Source: Luidia sarsii (lineage: Eukaryota > Echinodermata > Asteroidea > Paxillosida > Luidiidae). From it: 64,000 nt of DNA. The translations under genes and the position numbers were made by a program. The notes under the pieces are model-generated. The model was not told the DNA's origin and ran no database searches. It saw only the letters and a program-made list of their open reading frames with translations. Numbering within the stretch: position 1 is the first letter of the stretch; each line of letters opens with the position of its first letter. The stretch covers positions 7,011,384 through 7,075,383 of the forward strand of contig OX465103.1 in the NCBI GenBank assembly GCA_949987565.1, written 5' to 3'. Of this stretch, positions 1-13,688 are shown in pieces.

Positions 1-147
1 CGTCAGTATGCTCTCCTCAACGATTCAAAGATGTCCAATCTATTTATCTGAGTCAATCTATCATTTGGTGAACTCACTATGCTGCTAAAATAAAGCTACT
101 CTGGCATAGTCCCTTTAAACTGGTTTGATCGTTTGGCTCCTGTATAG

Positions 148-3100
148 ATTGTATGGTTCACTGCCCTGATCCCCTACGTCATTCTCCTCATCCTACTGAT
201 CAACGGGGTCCTCCTCGAAGGATCGTATGACGGCATACTTTACTACATCACACCCACCTTTGACAAACTGACAGAGCCTCAGGTAAGTGCCCTCGATAAT
301 AACTGCACGACTTATTCTGAGATTAACATATATATACCACTATTCTAAACTGCTTTATATACAGATGACATAGGCCTACATCCTGCTTTCCTATGATGAA
401 TCCAACTAAAAGACTGCTTTGCCGTTTTCACTTCACGTGGTGCAGGTGTGGGTGGATGCGGCCACGCAGATCTTCTTCTCGTACGGCGTCGGCATCGGTT
501 CGCTCATCTCACTAGGAAGCTACAACCCCTACAGGAATAACAGCTTGATGTAAGTTCCAGGGTCTTTCAGAAATCGTGACCTAAATTCTGGCTTCGGATC
601 TATGGCTGCCATCTTCTGTAAAAATCATGAATCTAAATATATATTCTTTGTACAGCAAAGCCCAAGACCTAGTCCGATCCCGAACCCAAACCAAAAAAAC
701 CTAAACTCATAGCCCAAGCCCAGAGCCTATAGCACAGCCCAACACCCATAGCCTAAACCCAGAGCCCATAGCACAGCCCAACACCCATAGCCCAAGCCCA
801 GAACCCATAGCACAGCCCATCCCACAGCCATGCCCAGAGCCCATAGCACAGCCCATCCCACAGCCATGCCCAGAGCCCATAGCACAGCCCATCCCACAGC
901 CATGCCCAGAGCCCATAGCACAGCCCATCCCACAGCCATGCCCAGAGCCCATAGCACAGCCCAACACCCATAGCCCAAGCCCAGAGCCCATAGCACAGCC
1001 CATCCCAAAGCCATGCCCAGAGCCCATAGCACAGCCCATCCCACAGCCATGCCCAGAGCCCATAGCACAGCCCAACACCCATAGCCCAAGCCCAGAGCCC
1101 ATAGCACAGCCCATCCCACAGCCATGCCCAGAGCCCATAGCACAGCCCATCCCACAGCCATGCCCAGAGCCCATAGCACAGCCCAACACCCATAGCCCAA
1201 GCCCAGAGCCCATAGCACAGCCCATCCCACAGCCATGCCCAGAGCCCATAGCACAGCCCATCCCACAGCCATGCCCAGAGCCCATAGCACAGCCCAACAC
1301 CCATAGCCCAAGCCCAGAGCCCATAGCACAGCCCATCCCACAGCCATGCCCAGAGCCCATAGCACAGCCCAACACCCATAGCCCAAGCCCAGAGCCCATA
1401 GCACAGCCCATCCCACAGCCATGTCCAGAGCCCATAGCACAGCCCATCCCACAGCCATGCCCAGAGCCCATAGCACAGCCCATCCCACAGCCATGCCCAG
1501 AGCCCATAGCACAGCCCAACACCCATAGCCCAAGCCCAGAGCCCATAGCACAGCCCATCCCACAGCCATGCCCAGAGCCCATAGCACAGCCCATCCCACA
1601 GCCAAGTCAAACCCTAGGACTGAGCCAAAGGCCGAGTCCCAAACGGAACTCCAAAATAAAACCGAAGCCAAAGCAAAGGCCGTAGTTCCACGCCGGGTAA
1701 ACATACGGTCCGACAACATCAGCGACACACATGACCAGCTAAGATATAGTGCCTGGGAAGCTAATCGAGTCTATGCAATGCGACTAGACAAAGATCATCA
1801 TAATATTATGGTAATGTCAAATCAATATAGGCCTATGACGCGGTCGCCAACGCACCAATTTTTCACTTCCGTTAGGGTGGAAAAAAACTACTTTTAAAAA
1901 AACAAAAATCAATCCCGAACTGACTGAGTTACCAAATTGACAGTCAATCGCTCGGAAAATAGCTCTTTTACTCATATCAATCTCTTCGATATAATGTTTA
2001 TTCATGCTCATTTTTACATTCGTTTGCCAATAACAGCGATACCGTTGTGGTGGGCATTGTGAACGCGGCTACCAGTCTGTTCGCTGGTTTCGTCATCTTT
2101 GCGATCTTGGGCTACATGGCGTTCATCCAGGAGGTGGATGTGTCTGAGGTGGCGGACGAAGGTAATCCCCGAGACAAGAGCAGCTCCCAAGCCGGACACA
2201 GTAAAACTACTGTACATATGTAGTTATACTTTGACCGCCTTGATATAATAGGACTGAACATACAAAGTGGTCAATATGAGACCAATTATTAGATTGTGTC
2301 GTTCGAGAGCAACCACAGACTCACAGCATTTCTCATAAGACCAGACCAAGTGTTGGGAAATTAAGCCAACCTTTTCCGACAATGAAGGATGGCTTCGTCC
2401 ACACAATTCACGTCGATTCGGAACAGACGAAGTTCGATACAGGATACCAAGTCTGGATGAAACATTCGAAAGCTTCAATTCAATTTCAACGACGAAGCAC
2501 ACAATAGAAACTATGGGTAAAAAAACATTGAATATATGTGATTGACTGTGAACAACACAATCGAACGGATGGGCTTCTGTAGACCAATTTTTACAGTTGA
2601 TGTTGATCAATCATGGTCAAAACATTGGTTTAATATTGCCCGATATTTTCATAGTGTAGCCTGCAATTCCAGCCTCGAATTCCAAAGCATATCCCGCGGT
2701 TGGGAAGTAATGGCTCTTATCAAGAGGAAATGCACAACACAATATGTTAGTTGTCACAGTTATGTTTATCCCATTGCATTTCAATAACAAATATTGAACG
2801 TAAGGCAAATTGTAAATAAGTGGTTATATGAACTCTTGGTCCCCGTAGCTGTCGTGCCACCGAATACCACACTACCTCTTGGCTCTGCCCCTGGTTAAAT
2901 GCCGACCGCCGTAAAAACCCGTCAGCCTTGCAAGCAGTGGTTTCTGGTCTAATCCTTTAGGGGGATAGACTTGGGCAACGTAGATGTCGTGATTAACGAC
3001 TTGGTGTATTGGCACTCACAGGTCCGGGACTGGCGTTTGTGGCGTACCCGACGGCTGTGGACACCATGCCCGGCGCTCCGTTCTGGTCCATCCTGTTCTT

Positions 3101-6100
3101 CTCCATGCTGGTTATGCTCGGGCTGGACAGCCAGGTAATTCGCATAAATGTTACCCACCAGAATTCACCCATAACATCGCCCTCAACTCCCCCTATGAGA
3201 AAGGCCCCTGCTGAGATCGAAACGCAAGCCCATCTCCATTTTTTTAACTTTGGATGAAAACAAAAATCACTAACAGCGACGGCCTGCAAACTACACGGCG
3301 ATGCGATGAAGGTTAGCCGAGAAAAGTCATACAATAAAAACCGGTGTCTCAAAACACAAAAGTATTGTGTTTTAGAGAGATAACGAGAAAAGACATCGTC
3401 GTGAATTAGATTGTAAATTATTCAGCATTACAAAATACGCAATAATGTTGTACAAATTAGGGACAAACTGTTGGGGATTCTTCATAAATTAATCCATGAG
3501 CACGAAAATAATACGGGTCTTTGGGAGGGCAAAGCCAGCTATCTTTCCGTGGGTGGGTCATGCATATATTGCTGCGCTGCTTGCAACAGAATGTTTCTTT
3601 ACTCTGCAGTATCACCAAGCATATGCCATAAAAGAACGATATGCAAACAATCTTTATGACACCTTCCATGGCTACCGTTACCTTTACAACATGATGGAAC
3701 ATCATAGAGTCCCCTGGATGTTAAACATGCGTGCCGTACATCCATACCAAAGCCATGGTACGATACATTAAGCAAACACCTTTTACAGGACAATTAAACA
3801 GCTGAAGTAATATCGAAAAGACAAAGAAAACAAGCAACTAACACATTTATATGGAGCTTTAGAATGGAGAATGCCCTACGCTGAAAAGAACATCATCCGG
3901 CATTTCAATCACAGTGACAAAGTGCACTACTAACTCCCGTTGTTTGGGCTTTGTGTTTCCTCTCTTTGGCCACGTGCCTGGATGGCAGTTCTGCGTGGTG
4001 GAGGGCCTCGTCACATCTATCATGGACGGGTTTCCCGGGCTACGTCTCAGGGAGCGGCGCACGCCGTTCGTGGTCGGTCTCTGCGTGGTCGACTTCTTCC
4101 TCGGCTTCCTGTGCGTCACGGAGGTACGTCACCGAGCGGCTGCGGCTGCGGCTGCGGCTACGGATTGCGGGCAAGTCTGTTGCGAGCCGCTCTTCGGCTA
4201 CGTTATTGGCTGAGTATCCTTAGGTTCGCGTGTTATTTAGCGGACTGTGCCGTACTGCCTATGTCACGTTACAAAATAACGGCTTAGACTCAGGCTTGGG
4301 CTTCAGGTTTTCATTTCTTATACAAGTTACCTCTTCCAATCAGCGGCATTGTTTTTCCTCATATCAAATTGAAGATTACATCATAAATTCCCAAAAGATT
4401 AAACGTGACATGTACTTCTCATCACAGAACACTGTCAGTTGGCAGTAGGCTCCCTCATGGCAATCATAAGTGGAAAGCTCAGCAAAGAAACTTTATCCAC
4501 CGAGTAAAGTGTTCAAATGCGATACAGCTGGCTTGGCCACGCGACCGGCAACCACTTAGAATACATTGGTTGCACGTCCTTCAATGTTCCCACCACTAGT
4601 CGTAAGGATATTACGCGTTGGCATGACTATGGGAAAGTGGTGAGGATAGAATTGATGCCTTTTCAGTAGGAATTGTAACACTGGCTTTTGTACTTTTGCT
4701 GGTAGGGAGGAATGTACATGTTCCAGTTATTGGATTCCTACGCGGCCAGCGGTATGCCGCTCCTCTGGGTGGCGAGCTTCGAGTGTATCACCATCTCGTA
4801 CGGCTACGGCATCAGGAAGTACTACAATGATATCTCCACCATGCTGACCTTCACCCCGGGCTGGTTCTGGCCGCTGAGTTGGGCTATCCTGACTCCTGCC
4901 GTCACCGTGGTAAGCACACTGGGTCACTCCAGGGCAATGCCCCGCTCGTCTAAACTGTATCTCCAGCTGACCATATCGGAGGGAAATCAGTTTCTGCGTT
5001 CCCATAGTCTAACAGACTTAATAGAACCAACACATGGAGCCACTGTGTACGTGAACCTATGCAGACTCCATTCCCCCGCATTGCGATCAACGGTGGAGCC
5101 TTCCTTTTGTCTAACATGTTTTCAAATCCATCCATGTGCGCACAAAGTGTTTTTGATCTTCAATCCCGCATTGCCCAAGTCCATGGAATCCCTTTGAGAA
5201 TTCCCTATATTGTCGTTCAGGGTATCCATATTGGCATCCAGGGTACCCATATTGGCATTCAGGGTACCCATATCGGGATTTGGCAGGGTACCCTTATTGG
5301 TATTCAGCGTAGGCTTACACATACTGGCATTCAGGGTACCCATATATTGGCATTCAGGGTACCCATATATTGGCATTTAGGGTATCCATATTGGCATTCA
5401 GGGTACCCATATCGGGATTTGGCAGGGTACCCTTATTGGCATTCAGCGTAGGCTTTCACATACTGGCATTCAGGGTACCCATATATTGGCATTCATGCAG
5501 GGTACCCATATATTGGCATTCAGGGTACCCATATTGGAATTCAGTAAACCCATATTGGCATTCAGGGTACCCATATTGGCATTCAGGGTATCCATAATTA
5601 TTGGCTTTCAGGGTACTCACATTGGCATTCCATCAGCCCGTGACACCTAATAGCATACCATCATTATCATCATAACCATTGGTTTCACGACGTTCGAGTA
5701 ACAATACGTTCTCAGTGCATTATTTCGGGTCACCTCTATATAGATTTTACACTGTGAGAATAGATAACATTCAAGACATGAACTAGCCCGTATCCCCCTA
5801 CAAAAAACCCGTATAGAATACGGTTACCCGCACAACTTGACAGCTTTCCGCACGTTCACAGTTTGTGTCTTCCTCTTCTTTTGCACCAGGGCATTTTCCT
5901 GTTCAGTCTGATCGACTATTCGGGACCCACATACGGTGAGAACTACACCTTCCCAATCAGTGGCGAGATCCTGGGATGGATGATGTCCCTCGCCTCCATG
6001 CAGTGGATCATCACCTACGCCGTGTACCTCTTCATCGTGACACCAGGAACGGCCAAGGAGGTGGGCGGCACTCCAGCTATAGGGTTATCATAACCACGAT

Positions 6101-7148
6101 ACCCGATGCGCAATCAACATTGCGCACTGGGAGCTTTGCTCGGGCGGGATTCAAATTCAAACAAAGTTTCTCCACTCGACCATATACCACCGGCACTCAG
6201 GAGACCTTTGATGTATATAGGGAAGGTATAGAAAGTCTTTGTCTGCCGGTTTTCCTATTGCCTTGGGAAGGACAATAGAGAGCATATCGCCTGCTTGTTT
6301 CATCTTCATGCATTCTGAGAATACGGCCACTCGGAATCTGAGCTGTCTGGGTCTTGCAGGTTCGTTGTGTTTAGGTGCAGGATCATGAATGTGATTCTGA
6401 ACAGATGATAGCAGAATGCCAGTCTGGCCGCATCGAAATCACACGAGTGAATATACTATACTCCGACCCTGTTCTAGAATTTCCTTGGTATAACGTCAAG
6501 CATCCTGGTGCTTAAGCATGATATTGCCTCAACGTTACTTCTTAATTCGAGGCTCCATCTCGTTCCCTTTGTCCACTGCTGGTTAATCATAGCACGCTCA
6601 TGAACTTCACGATTTAATCGCGGCTTCCTTCACGAGCTTTTGTGCAACACTTAAAGAGTCGGTTGATGGCACGTAGAACACTTACACGGGGTGGCAACTC
6701 CCATAGCATAATGTGCTATTCCCAGTCTAAACAAACAAAGATAACAAGAGTAACTCGGTCCCAAAATGTATTCAGAAACTGTAATGGCTCTGACGCGGCG
6801 CCAGTTTAGCGAGTCACTTTGGCGACCTCTGTCACCACTGAATCTGCATTCAATTGCAACTTCCTTCTTGTCTCCCATGTTCTCTAATAAAAACCGCAGC
6901 GGCTGCACTTCATGGTCACGGCCAGCGTGTTCCCCAAGGAGGCCCAAAACCCGCTGCCCGCGGAGGACGTCAGCGTGACCGGGCCCCAGTCCGAGTCGTC
7001 CGTCGACCCGGCCAACAGCGCCGTGCCCCCCGCCTACGAGAAGCCCACCGAGGCCGGCTACGACAACGCCGCCTTCGCCAAGGACAACGGCGAGGTGCGC
7101 GTGGACGTCTCCACCGGCAACGAGCAGGCGGCCGAGGAGGAGGAATAA
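148..7148 (+). CDS. SLC6 Na+/Cl--dependent neurotransmitter transporter, paralogue A (3' eight exons; 5' part off-window)
   Basis: Sodium- and chloride-coupled uptake of a small amino-acid-like substrate at the plasma membrane. Exons: 148-282, 446-549, 2037-2161, 3022-3134, 3989-4123, 4706-4909, 5890-6060, 6900-7148 (TAA). They join in frame into 411 aa. Seen: TM5 ([17 protein letters not shown]), TM6 with [20 protein letters not shown]7, TM8 with GLDSQ directly spliced to FCVVEG, TM9-10, the FTPGWFWP loop and TM12. The TM6 and FCxVEG segments look like GABA transporters, and the PGTxxxRL end like the taurine/creatine/GABA group, so the substrate is uncertain. The C-tail has a PPAY motif and ends in four Glu. 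Exons encoding TM1-TM4 must lie upstream. The donor of exon 5890-6060 (GTGGGC) is non-consensus, but the frame continues only if it is used. It is a tandem paralogue of the gene at 19238. Confidence 0.93.
661..1680. repeat. 36/39-bp minisatellite in an SLC6-A intron
   Basis: Two interleaved unit types, one 36 bp (containing CACAGCCATGCCCAGAGC) and one 39 bp (containing CCAACACCCATAGCCCAAGC), alternate from about 715 to 1605. Degenerate RAGYCY-like hexamers lie on both sides. Both unit lengths are multiples of three, so several frames stay open for hundreds of codons. The tract lies wholly inside the intron between exons 446-549 and 2037-2161. Confidence 0.95.
5205..5640. repeat. about 20-bp minisatellite (GGTACCCATATTGGCATTCA)
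   Basis: Some 17-20 imperfect units of roughly 20-21 bp fill the middle of the SLC6-A intron between exons 4706-4909 and 5890-6060. A larger internal period is visible: the variant segment GGGATTTGGCAGGGTACCC occurs twice, about 135 bp apart. Confidence 0.9.
7026..7037 (+). other. PPxY motif codons (PPAY) in the SLC6-A C-tail
   Basis: The terminal exon encodes [11 protein letters not shown] in the cytosolic C-terminus. PPxY is the classical ligand of WW domains such as those of Nedd4-type ubiquitin ligases. A PPSY sits at a similar place in the paralogue at 32250-32261. Confidence 0.6.
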
Positions 7149-9806
7149 ACGCCTCCACCCCTCCCTCGTCTTTCCCTTGGTATCGGCTGCCCTCGATAGC
7201 TGGCAGCGAGGTCGGCCACGCAGGAAGGGTATATAGAGGTCAACCAACGCAAGGAAAGCCCCCCTTCACGCCGCGTGCTACACATCTGCATCCCACGCAC
7301 GATACTCTTGGCTCAAATCACAGAGGGGCATCCTTCGACTCCCCGGTGAGGACGCTATTTGAGATTGTGACGTCATACCAAAGGGGTCTCTTGACGCATC
7401 CGTACCCCGACGCCACAGCAGGGGAGATGAAAGACGATTCTATTTTTGCGCCAAAATTTGAATTGGTATCGAGTGTCTGAGTAATTGTGTAGATACGAAC
7501 ATTATTATCACCGCTCTGTTCTTCTACGTGAGTCTTACACGATGTATATAGGCCCCCTAGCGATATATGAATTTATAAATCAGTAGGTGATTTCGGTTAG
7601 CTTTCCCGGGCAGACAGGGGTTACCATCGAGTGACCCTTCTTTCACGCCGAGTAAGTTAGGGGTAAAGCTGTCAAAGGCAACCGGGGCTAGCCGGGGAAG
7701 ACCCTGGGAAGCTAATCGAAAGCACCCGTTGTCCGATATGCGATGCACTCGTAGTGGAAGTCTGTATAGCCGCCATAATACCATTGGCATTTGTCTATAA
7801 GGTGGATATGGTAGACACTGATGAGAACAAGGGTGAGAAGACTACTAAACAGCGAATGCTAAAAGTGCTAAAAGACACCGTACAATCTAGTTTGTTTATA
7901 GAATATTATGTTATATTATTAAACTCATGCATGCACTATTCCAAAATGCACCATAATCATGTGGTCACAGTTTAGGTCGCTGGATATCGCTCAAATGCCT
8001 GAAATTGGAAGAGTGCCCCCGGTGCGATTTCAGATTCTTATTCCCATAATACCAGTGCGCTTCTCGATCAAACTGGTCAAGCGGTGCGTTCGATCAGAAC
8101 TCCCTGCTGGGTAGGGATGGGTAGGGAGCTGGACGCAGCAATGGCGTCAGAATGACGCGGGGTTCAGGAGTTAATCGAACGCACCTTTGGATTACTAAAG
8201 ACATGATAACGATGGACAACTCACCACATCTAGGGAGGCCATGTTGGCCGTTTACGAAATGAAGGCTTGTAGGCTCGGGCTCAGGCTTCGGTCACATATC
8301 TCTCTCATCCGTTATAATGTCACATTACATCTAGGAGTAAGCGTTTGGCCCCAGTTTCCTGGTGAATGCTCTGTACTTATCAAGTCAACAACTTCGGCGA
8401 CAAGTTCAGGTTTTGTCGGACGGAGAACAAGCCCGAGCCTGATCCATGGATTCGTGAAGGCCTATATGCAGTGTGCACCAAAGCAGAGTGGCACTTCGAC
8501 CCCTTCGGAATTCACCTACTTCAACGACAGACTGTAAATACTGTACCACTTTCACTCAACAACGGCTGAATATTAAGAATGACTACTTAGAATAGCACTC
8601 TCAAGATTCCGGGGAAAACAAACGACGAGACAACGACGAAAAGGGAAAGGTGACCCCTACATTTTGGTAAAGTTAATTGCAGTGAATTTGTATAAGAAAG
8701 AAACGGTTCCCATGGAAACCTGGCGACTTATTTAGGCTAAATTCCCGCACTGAGACCAGTTCCAAGAAAGCGATTCAACGAAACGTTTCTATGAACTGTA
8801 TAATCCGTATAGGGCCTACCTCAGACTCGCCTTATTAGAATAACTCATGCTGCATACGTTCATTCTCAATCACTCTATCAAGAAATTTTTACAAAGGTCA
8901 TTTATTTTTGTATAATGATAACTTTAAAAGCTCCATAACGTCCGTATATAGTTCATGGGCAGTGAATACAAATGTGAAATATTGTTATTATTTTAAACCG
9001 AAAAAAATAATAATAAAGAGCTAGGATTAATGAAGGCCAAATTCCGCTACAGTCAAAATCATCTTTCTTTTTAATCAGATGATGACAAAATCCCAGTCAG
9101 AATCTTTTCCTTTCCTTCTTTGAAAATGAAATTAATATCCAAACATTTTCATCCTTGCTCCCTTACAGTTCTTTTTCTTTTCATTTTCATCATCAATGTT
9201 ATTCAGGGAAGTGGGTTTACGAATTGAGTTACATTTGTTTGAATGTAAATACTTCATGCGTAACAATTAAAATGATTTTATGATTCACGATAGTGAACCA
9301 AAATGCAATGCACAACGTTTCAGAAGAGTATCATCATTGGAATCTCGGCGACAAATTAGGTGAGACATCTTCTGATCGCTTACCGGTATCGAATTTCGAC
9401 ATAAAAATATGTTCCGCACCACATCCAAATTTCCCGGGAATACATCATTGTTCTACCGACACGCAAAATTAGTTCAGATTTATGTAGATTTCGAAATGAA
9501 AACCAAACTGATTTCGACTACCCCAAAAAAGAAATAAAGTAATCACAATAATTGCCTTCCATTGATGAATCTGTAATTATTATGCATTTGTATTCAGCTT
9601 ATTCTGTATATGTTTTCGAAATGTACGCAGATAAAGATATATATCGGTTAGTTGGTTTACCTTGCATTTATCAGAAATGAAATAATAAGCGTGACAGAGT
9701 GCGAAGGGTTATGGGCCAAATGTGCGCAACTGCGCATTAATATTTAGAATGGTCCCATGTTTCGTCCTTGTACGAGTTTGAACTGTTATGAATGTGCTAA
9801 GCGCAT
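7149..9806. other. 3' UTR and intergenic DNA downstream of SLC6-A
   Basis: No coding exon is supported here. The first clear AATAAA on the + strand is at 9012-9017, far from the stop, so the 3' end of SLC6-A is unresolved. The stretch contains a small foldback at 8093-8185 and becomes A+T rich after about 8,570. Open frames here are short and lack family features. Confidence 0.5.
8093..8185. repeat. Short foldback repeat with 12-bp perfect inverted ends
   Basis: GGTGCGTTCGAT at 8093-8104 is matched by its exact reverse complement at 8174-8185. The similarity continues inward more loosely (GAACTCC against GGAGTTAA). It is likely a small non-autonomous DNA element, of unknown family. Confidence 0.6.
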
Positions 9807-10156
9807 TTAAAGGCCCTATACAACAGTGGTAAAGGTCAAAATATTGTCACAGTTTGTGTTAAACCATTAAACATTCCAAAAGGTTTTAGCTCAAATGGTA
9901 ATCTGAGAAAGTAAAAAAGGCAAAAAACCGTCACGGTTTGCGTACCGTTCTGTAGTGTAAGAACAATGTAATTACTCGCGAGTAATAAACTATTTGTCGA
10001 TGTTTGAGTGAAGATTTCTCGAAAAGTAAAGCAACTCAGACCGTAAGATTTCAACATGAGGATTCTATCATGACCACTTACAAACTGTGCAAATTAGAAG
10101 GAAATATATTGACATCGATATTTCCCAATCTTCCCAATGTTGCATTGGGCCTTTAA
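9807..10156. mobile_element. MITE family 2, full-length copy (TIR TTAAAGGCCC)
   Basis: The left end TTAAAGGCCCTATACAACA matches the reverse complement of the right end, TTAAAGGCCCAATGCAACA. The 350-bp body has no coding capacity. A second copy lacking the left TIR is at 31709-32033, and a fragment lies at 46803-46873. Confidence 0.8.
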
Positions 10157-11011
10157 GACACATCTCACACGGTCAAAGGCAAGGGGAGCCATTCGCAAAG
10201 GCGCAAGCCTGCTCAGCTAATAACGTCTCCATTGGTTTTTTAACAGAATTCCCTTTCTGTGGAATGTTTATTTCTGGTGACATCCATTTGGCTGTTTTGT
10301 GTGTGCATGCTGTGTGGATTCTGTTGGTGCATAGTCCGCTGACTATCATGCCTCGGAAATCAACCCAAGTGGATCCTCATCCGTCTTGGTATACATTTGT
10401 CGAGTGCAATGTGCTGCTATCAATTTGTATAATTATAGGCAGTAATTGTATCACTTTACTGTCGGAAAGGAAATATTACACTATAAAGAAATCACAGATA
10501 TTAAAACCGAATCGAAATGGTCTCCTTGTGTAGCATCATGTTGTGAGATTTAAGGCGAGTTAACAGAAGCATGCATGTACTAAAATGAAAGGCATGAATC
10601 TGGCCAGATGGCCGCTGGTCGCTAATTACCATAAAATGCATACCGATACAATACTGACTAGCACCCAGGTACATACACCAAGACGTACACGGTGTCTTAC
10701 CTGGAGCACCCCGGACGATAATATGAAGGATTTTATGAACTCCATATTATGCCCTAGTGGATTTAAGTGTTTTTGTGGCGACCCTCGAAACAATCCTCAT
10801 CTATAGGGACAATAGGTGTGAAACTGGGAAGTGTACCTTATTAATGGCTGCTTCGAAAGGTCTTCAACACAATGCACTGCATGTTGCCAAATTATCCCTG
10901 AAAATCGTTAGGGTGACCTCCTACATTACAAAAAGCAAGGCAAGTGGGGAGACGCCTGCAAGTTACCTGGCACAGACACACTCGACACTGAGATTAGTAC
11001 TGTACCCTTAG
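10157..11011. other. Intergenic DNA between two MITEs
   Basis: I see no gene, repeat array or RNA gene here. Open frames of 70-150 codons exist but have no recognisable domain, splice context or compositional support. Confidence 0.4.
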
Positions 11012-11499
11012 GGGTGCAGCACACAAAATCCATCCAAGATGGCTCCGCCGAGCTGATTATCATTAAGTGTGTACCCACAACTTTTTTTTTTAATAAGGGG
11101 TCTTTGGAGGCTAATTAACTGATACATTGTAAAACAAGTGAAGCTTAAGACAACCTGGGGCTTCACTCTTCAATTTGGTATGAAATTTGGACCATATCTG
11201 GCTTTAAATGTGGCCCTATTTGGCTGCGGAAGTGGAGGGGTCCATCTCAAAATCCTTGCAGAAATTCGGCTTGGACGACTAGACATTTTGGGGGTGTTTT
11301 TTTGGGGGGGTAATTAGCAAAAAAATCTAATCGGCTAAGGGCACTAAAATTGAAAAGAATCTGAGAGATGAAGGTCCAAACTACAATTTTAAGTATAGCT
11401 ACAAGAACTGAGAGACTTTTGGGCATGGGATAATTGGCTTTGAAAGTGAGTGTTTTTGTACAGTGTTCAATGGGAGCTCTATTTAGTGTTCTGCACCCT
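11012..11499 (-). mobile_element. MITE family 1, inverted copy (about 487 bp)
   Basis: Bounded by GGGTGCAGCACACAAAATC and the matching inverted GTGTTCTGCACCC. It is in opposite orientation to the copies at 13689 and 16814 and more diverged from them. TTAG flanks it on both sides, which may be a 4-bp target duplication. Confidence 0.85.
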
Positions 11500-13688
11500 T
11501 AGCGTGGTCAAAATGTGTCAATGGCGCCCTCTACTGAAATCGATATCAACCACAATGGGACAAGGTGGGCAAGCAATGAGGCATGACCGAAGAGGGGATT
11601 GTCGCTTTTGAAATCATAAATGGATGCAAGCCTTTGCAGAGGGAAAACTTGTTATTACCGCAATTAATATACACAGCAACTCCAAAAAGCCACGATGTCA
11701 TCGTGCTCCGGCTCATACTCCATTGCTATAACATACCTAACTGAAGATAAAGGTCGTTGATTTTCCACTGAATCGAAATCTTTGATTTCCTGGCCTGAAT
11801 AGAATTTGCTCTAAGTCTGCGGTTCACTTTCTGGTGATGTGCTCTCTACCTTGTACGCATGATCACCGAAGCCCAAGCCCGAGCCTAAGCCGAAAAAGGC
11901 AATGCATATTATATATTAGCACATACTGTACTTCATGGTAATTAATCTATACAAGTCCACACGTCTACAAGCACTCACGTCTAGGAACCATACACAAATC
12001 TCCATTGCAAGACGAGCTGAAATATGCCTCCTGTGCGGGCTCCGGTATGCTCGGTACGGCACTGCCGATATACCAGTCCCTGGAATGGCCTGGATACTAT
12101 GCGCTCCGTTTTGTTTTCAGTAAACAGTTGTTCCTGCCAACCCTGTCACGGTGGCACAGCGGTTGATAACCCAAGTCTGAAAGCAATGGCACAGTTACGG
12201 AACAAACAGCACACACCATGCAGTGTGGAGACACATGCCTGTTTCGATCACGTCGCGAGCGCGTCAGCTGACGGGTTTAAGCAATTGATTATAATTGATA
12301 TGTATACGTCCAAGAATTGATGGAAAACGTTTTTGTCAAGAGAGAAACGGCATTCGAACATCATTCTGTCGCAGCACATAAGTATGTCGGCAGATGATCC
12401 ACGTAGAATTTCTCAAATAATATTGCTGGAAACACAGCATCGTCCATGGAGAAATTGATAGAACTAGAACTTAGAAGAGTGAAGTGAGCTTTGAAAAGGA
12501 AATAATTGACATTTTGGGGGGTTTAGTGTCTGAAAGTGAAATCCTCATGTTTACTTCTATTTCTCACGTATTTTGTATATCATTAATTCAATATGAATAC
12601 CCACATATCGTCAGTTACTCAGAATCCGAGTGAAAGTTGAAAAGAAAAGGGTCGTCAAATTATGTTTTTACTTTTCATTATTTTATTTGCGTTTCTGTCA
12701 CCTGACTGATTCAAAAACTTATTTCAAACTTACGAGATTTCTGTTGTAGCATAGGCATTTCTTGGTGCCACAGTGCATTTAGTTAGTGCAGTGTTACTTG
12801 GCACATTTGCAAAGACATGCCCCACATGAGCTTACCCCACTCATGACTGACATGATTTTTACATGAACAGTGAACAGGTAATGGCTCATCGAGGTAAGGG
12901 TCACCAGGCAACTCTTCCTCCATGTCCATTGTATCATCATGATATCTTCCATAATTTTGTCAATATTTGAGGAAATTCACTCTTTCAACTATAGTGAAAA
13001 TATTGCTGGAGATGTCAAGTAATGCATACATGTTAATTACTGAATTACTGGCTCTGTCGTAATAATGACGAAAAAATACAATCCCACACTGCCAGTTTTC
13101 TAAGCACGAAGAGTCCTACCAGTACCATACAGTAGAGCTAAGAAAAAAATATTATAGGCCTATAATTATACACATGTATATGGATGTCCATCGATTTCGA
13201 TGATAAGTGAGACCTTCCATTTTATATGTGTACATGTACATTCAAGCATGGAGGAATAAGAAGATCCTTCATGATTCAAGTATGATTCAAGTTAGTTCTT
13301 GTTCCTTGCATGGTATAGCTCCACTGTCCACATACCAATTTGACTTGTACTGCAGAAGCTGCAGATAGTGCAGGCATGAAGCTACCCATAGCTCCATGAT
13401 ACAAGCATATTACAAGGTACATGTACATGTACATTACACCTCCATGATTACACTGACTGTACTGAGAATTATATCAAGCCAGCGGCAGAGAAGAGAAAGT
13501 TGGTTATGTAAGAGTGGTTTCAGTCGTTTGTTTTAGCCCAGTACCAGAAACCCCCAAGGCCATGCTGGCCAAACTTCTTCAGTTATGAGGTACTTTTAAC
13601 TTATGGCTCTCTTGGGACTTGGAACACAGTGGGGGTTCCAACTTAAATGCATAAAGGTCGCAGGAGGGCGCTATTTGAAACATGTTAT
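11500..13688. other. Intergenic, A+T-rich, no feature identified
   Basis: No supported gene. A short RAGYCY-type hexamer run lies at about 11868-11895 and a TAGGCCTA palindrome at 13155-13162. Otherwise this is unremarkable single-copy-looking DNA. Confidence 0.4.

Noticed and set aside
707..1728. Long open frames on the minus strand over the 36/39-bp array (Gly/Cys/Met- and Trp/Leu-rich)
   Set aside because: Repeat units are multiples of three, so several frames stay open at once. The tract lies inside an SLC6-A intron and has no gene context.
10087..10533. 148-codon open frame partly over a MITE
   Set aside because: It begins within the MITE right end, has no domain or splice context and is A+T rich. 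It is likely chance.
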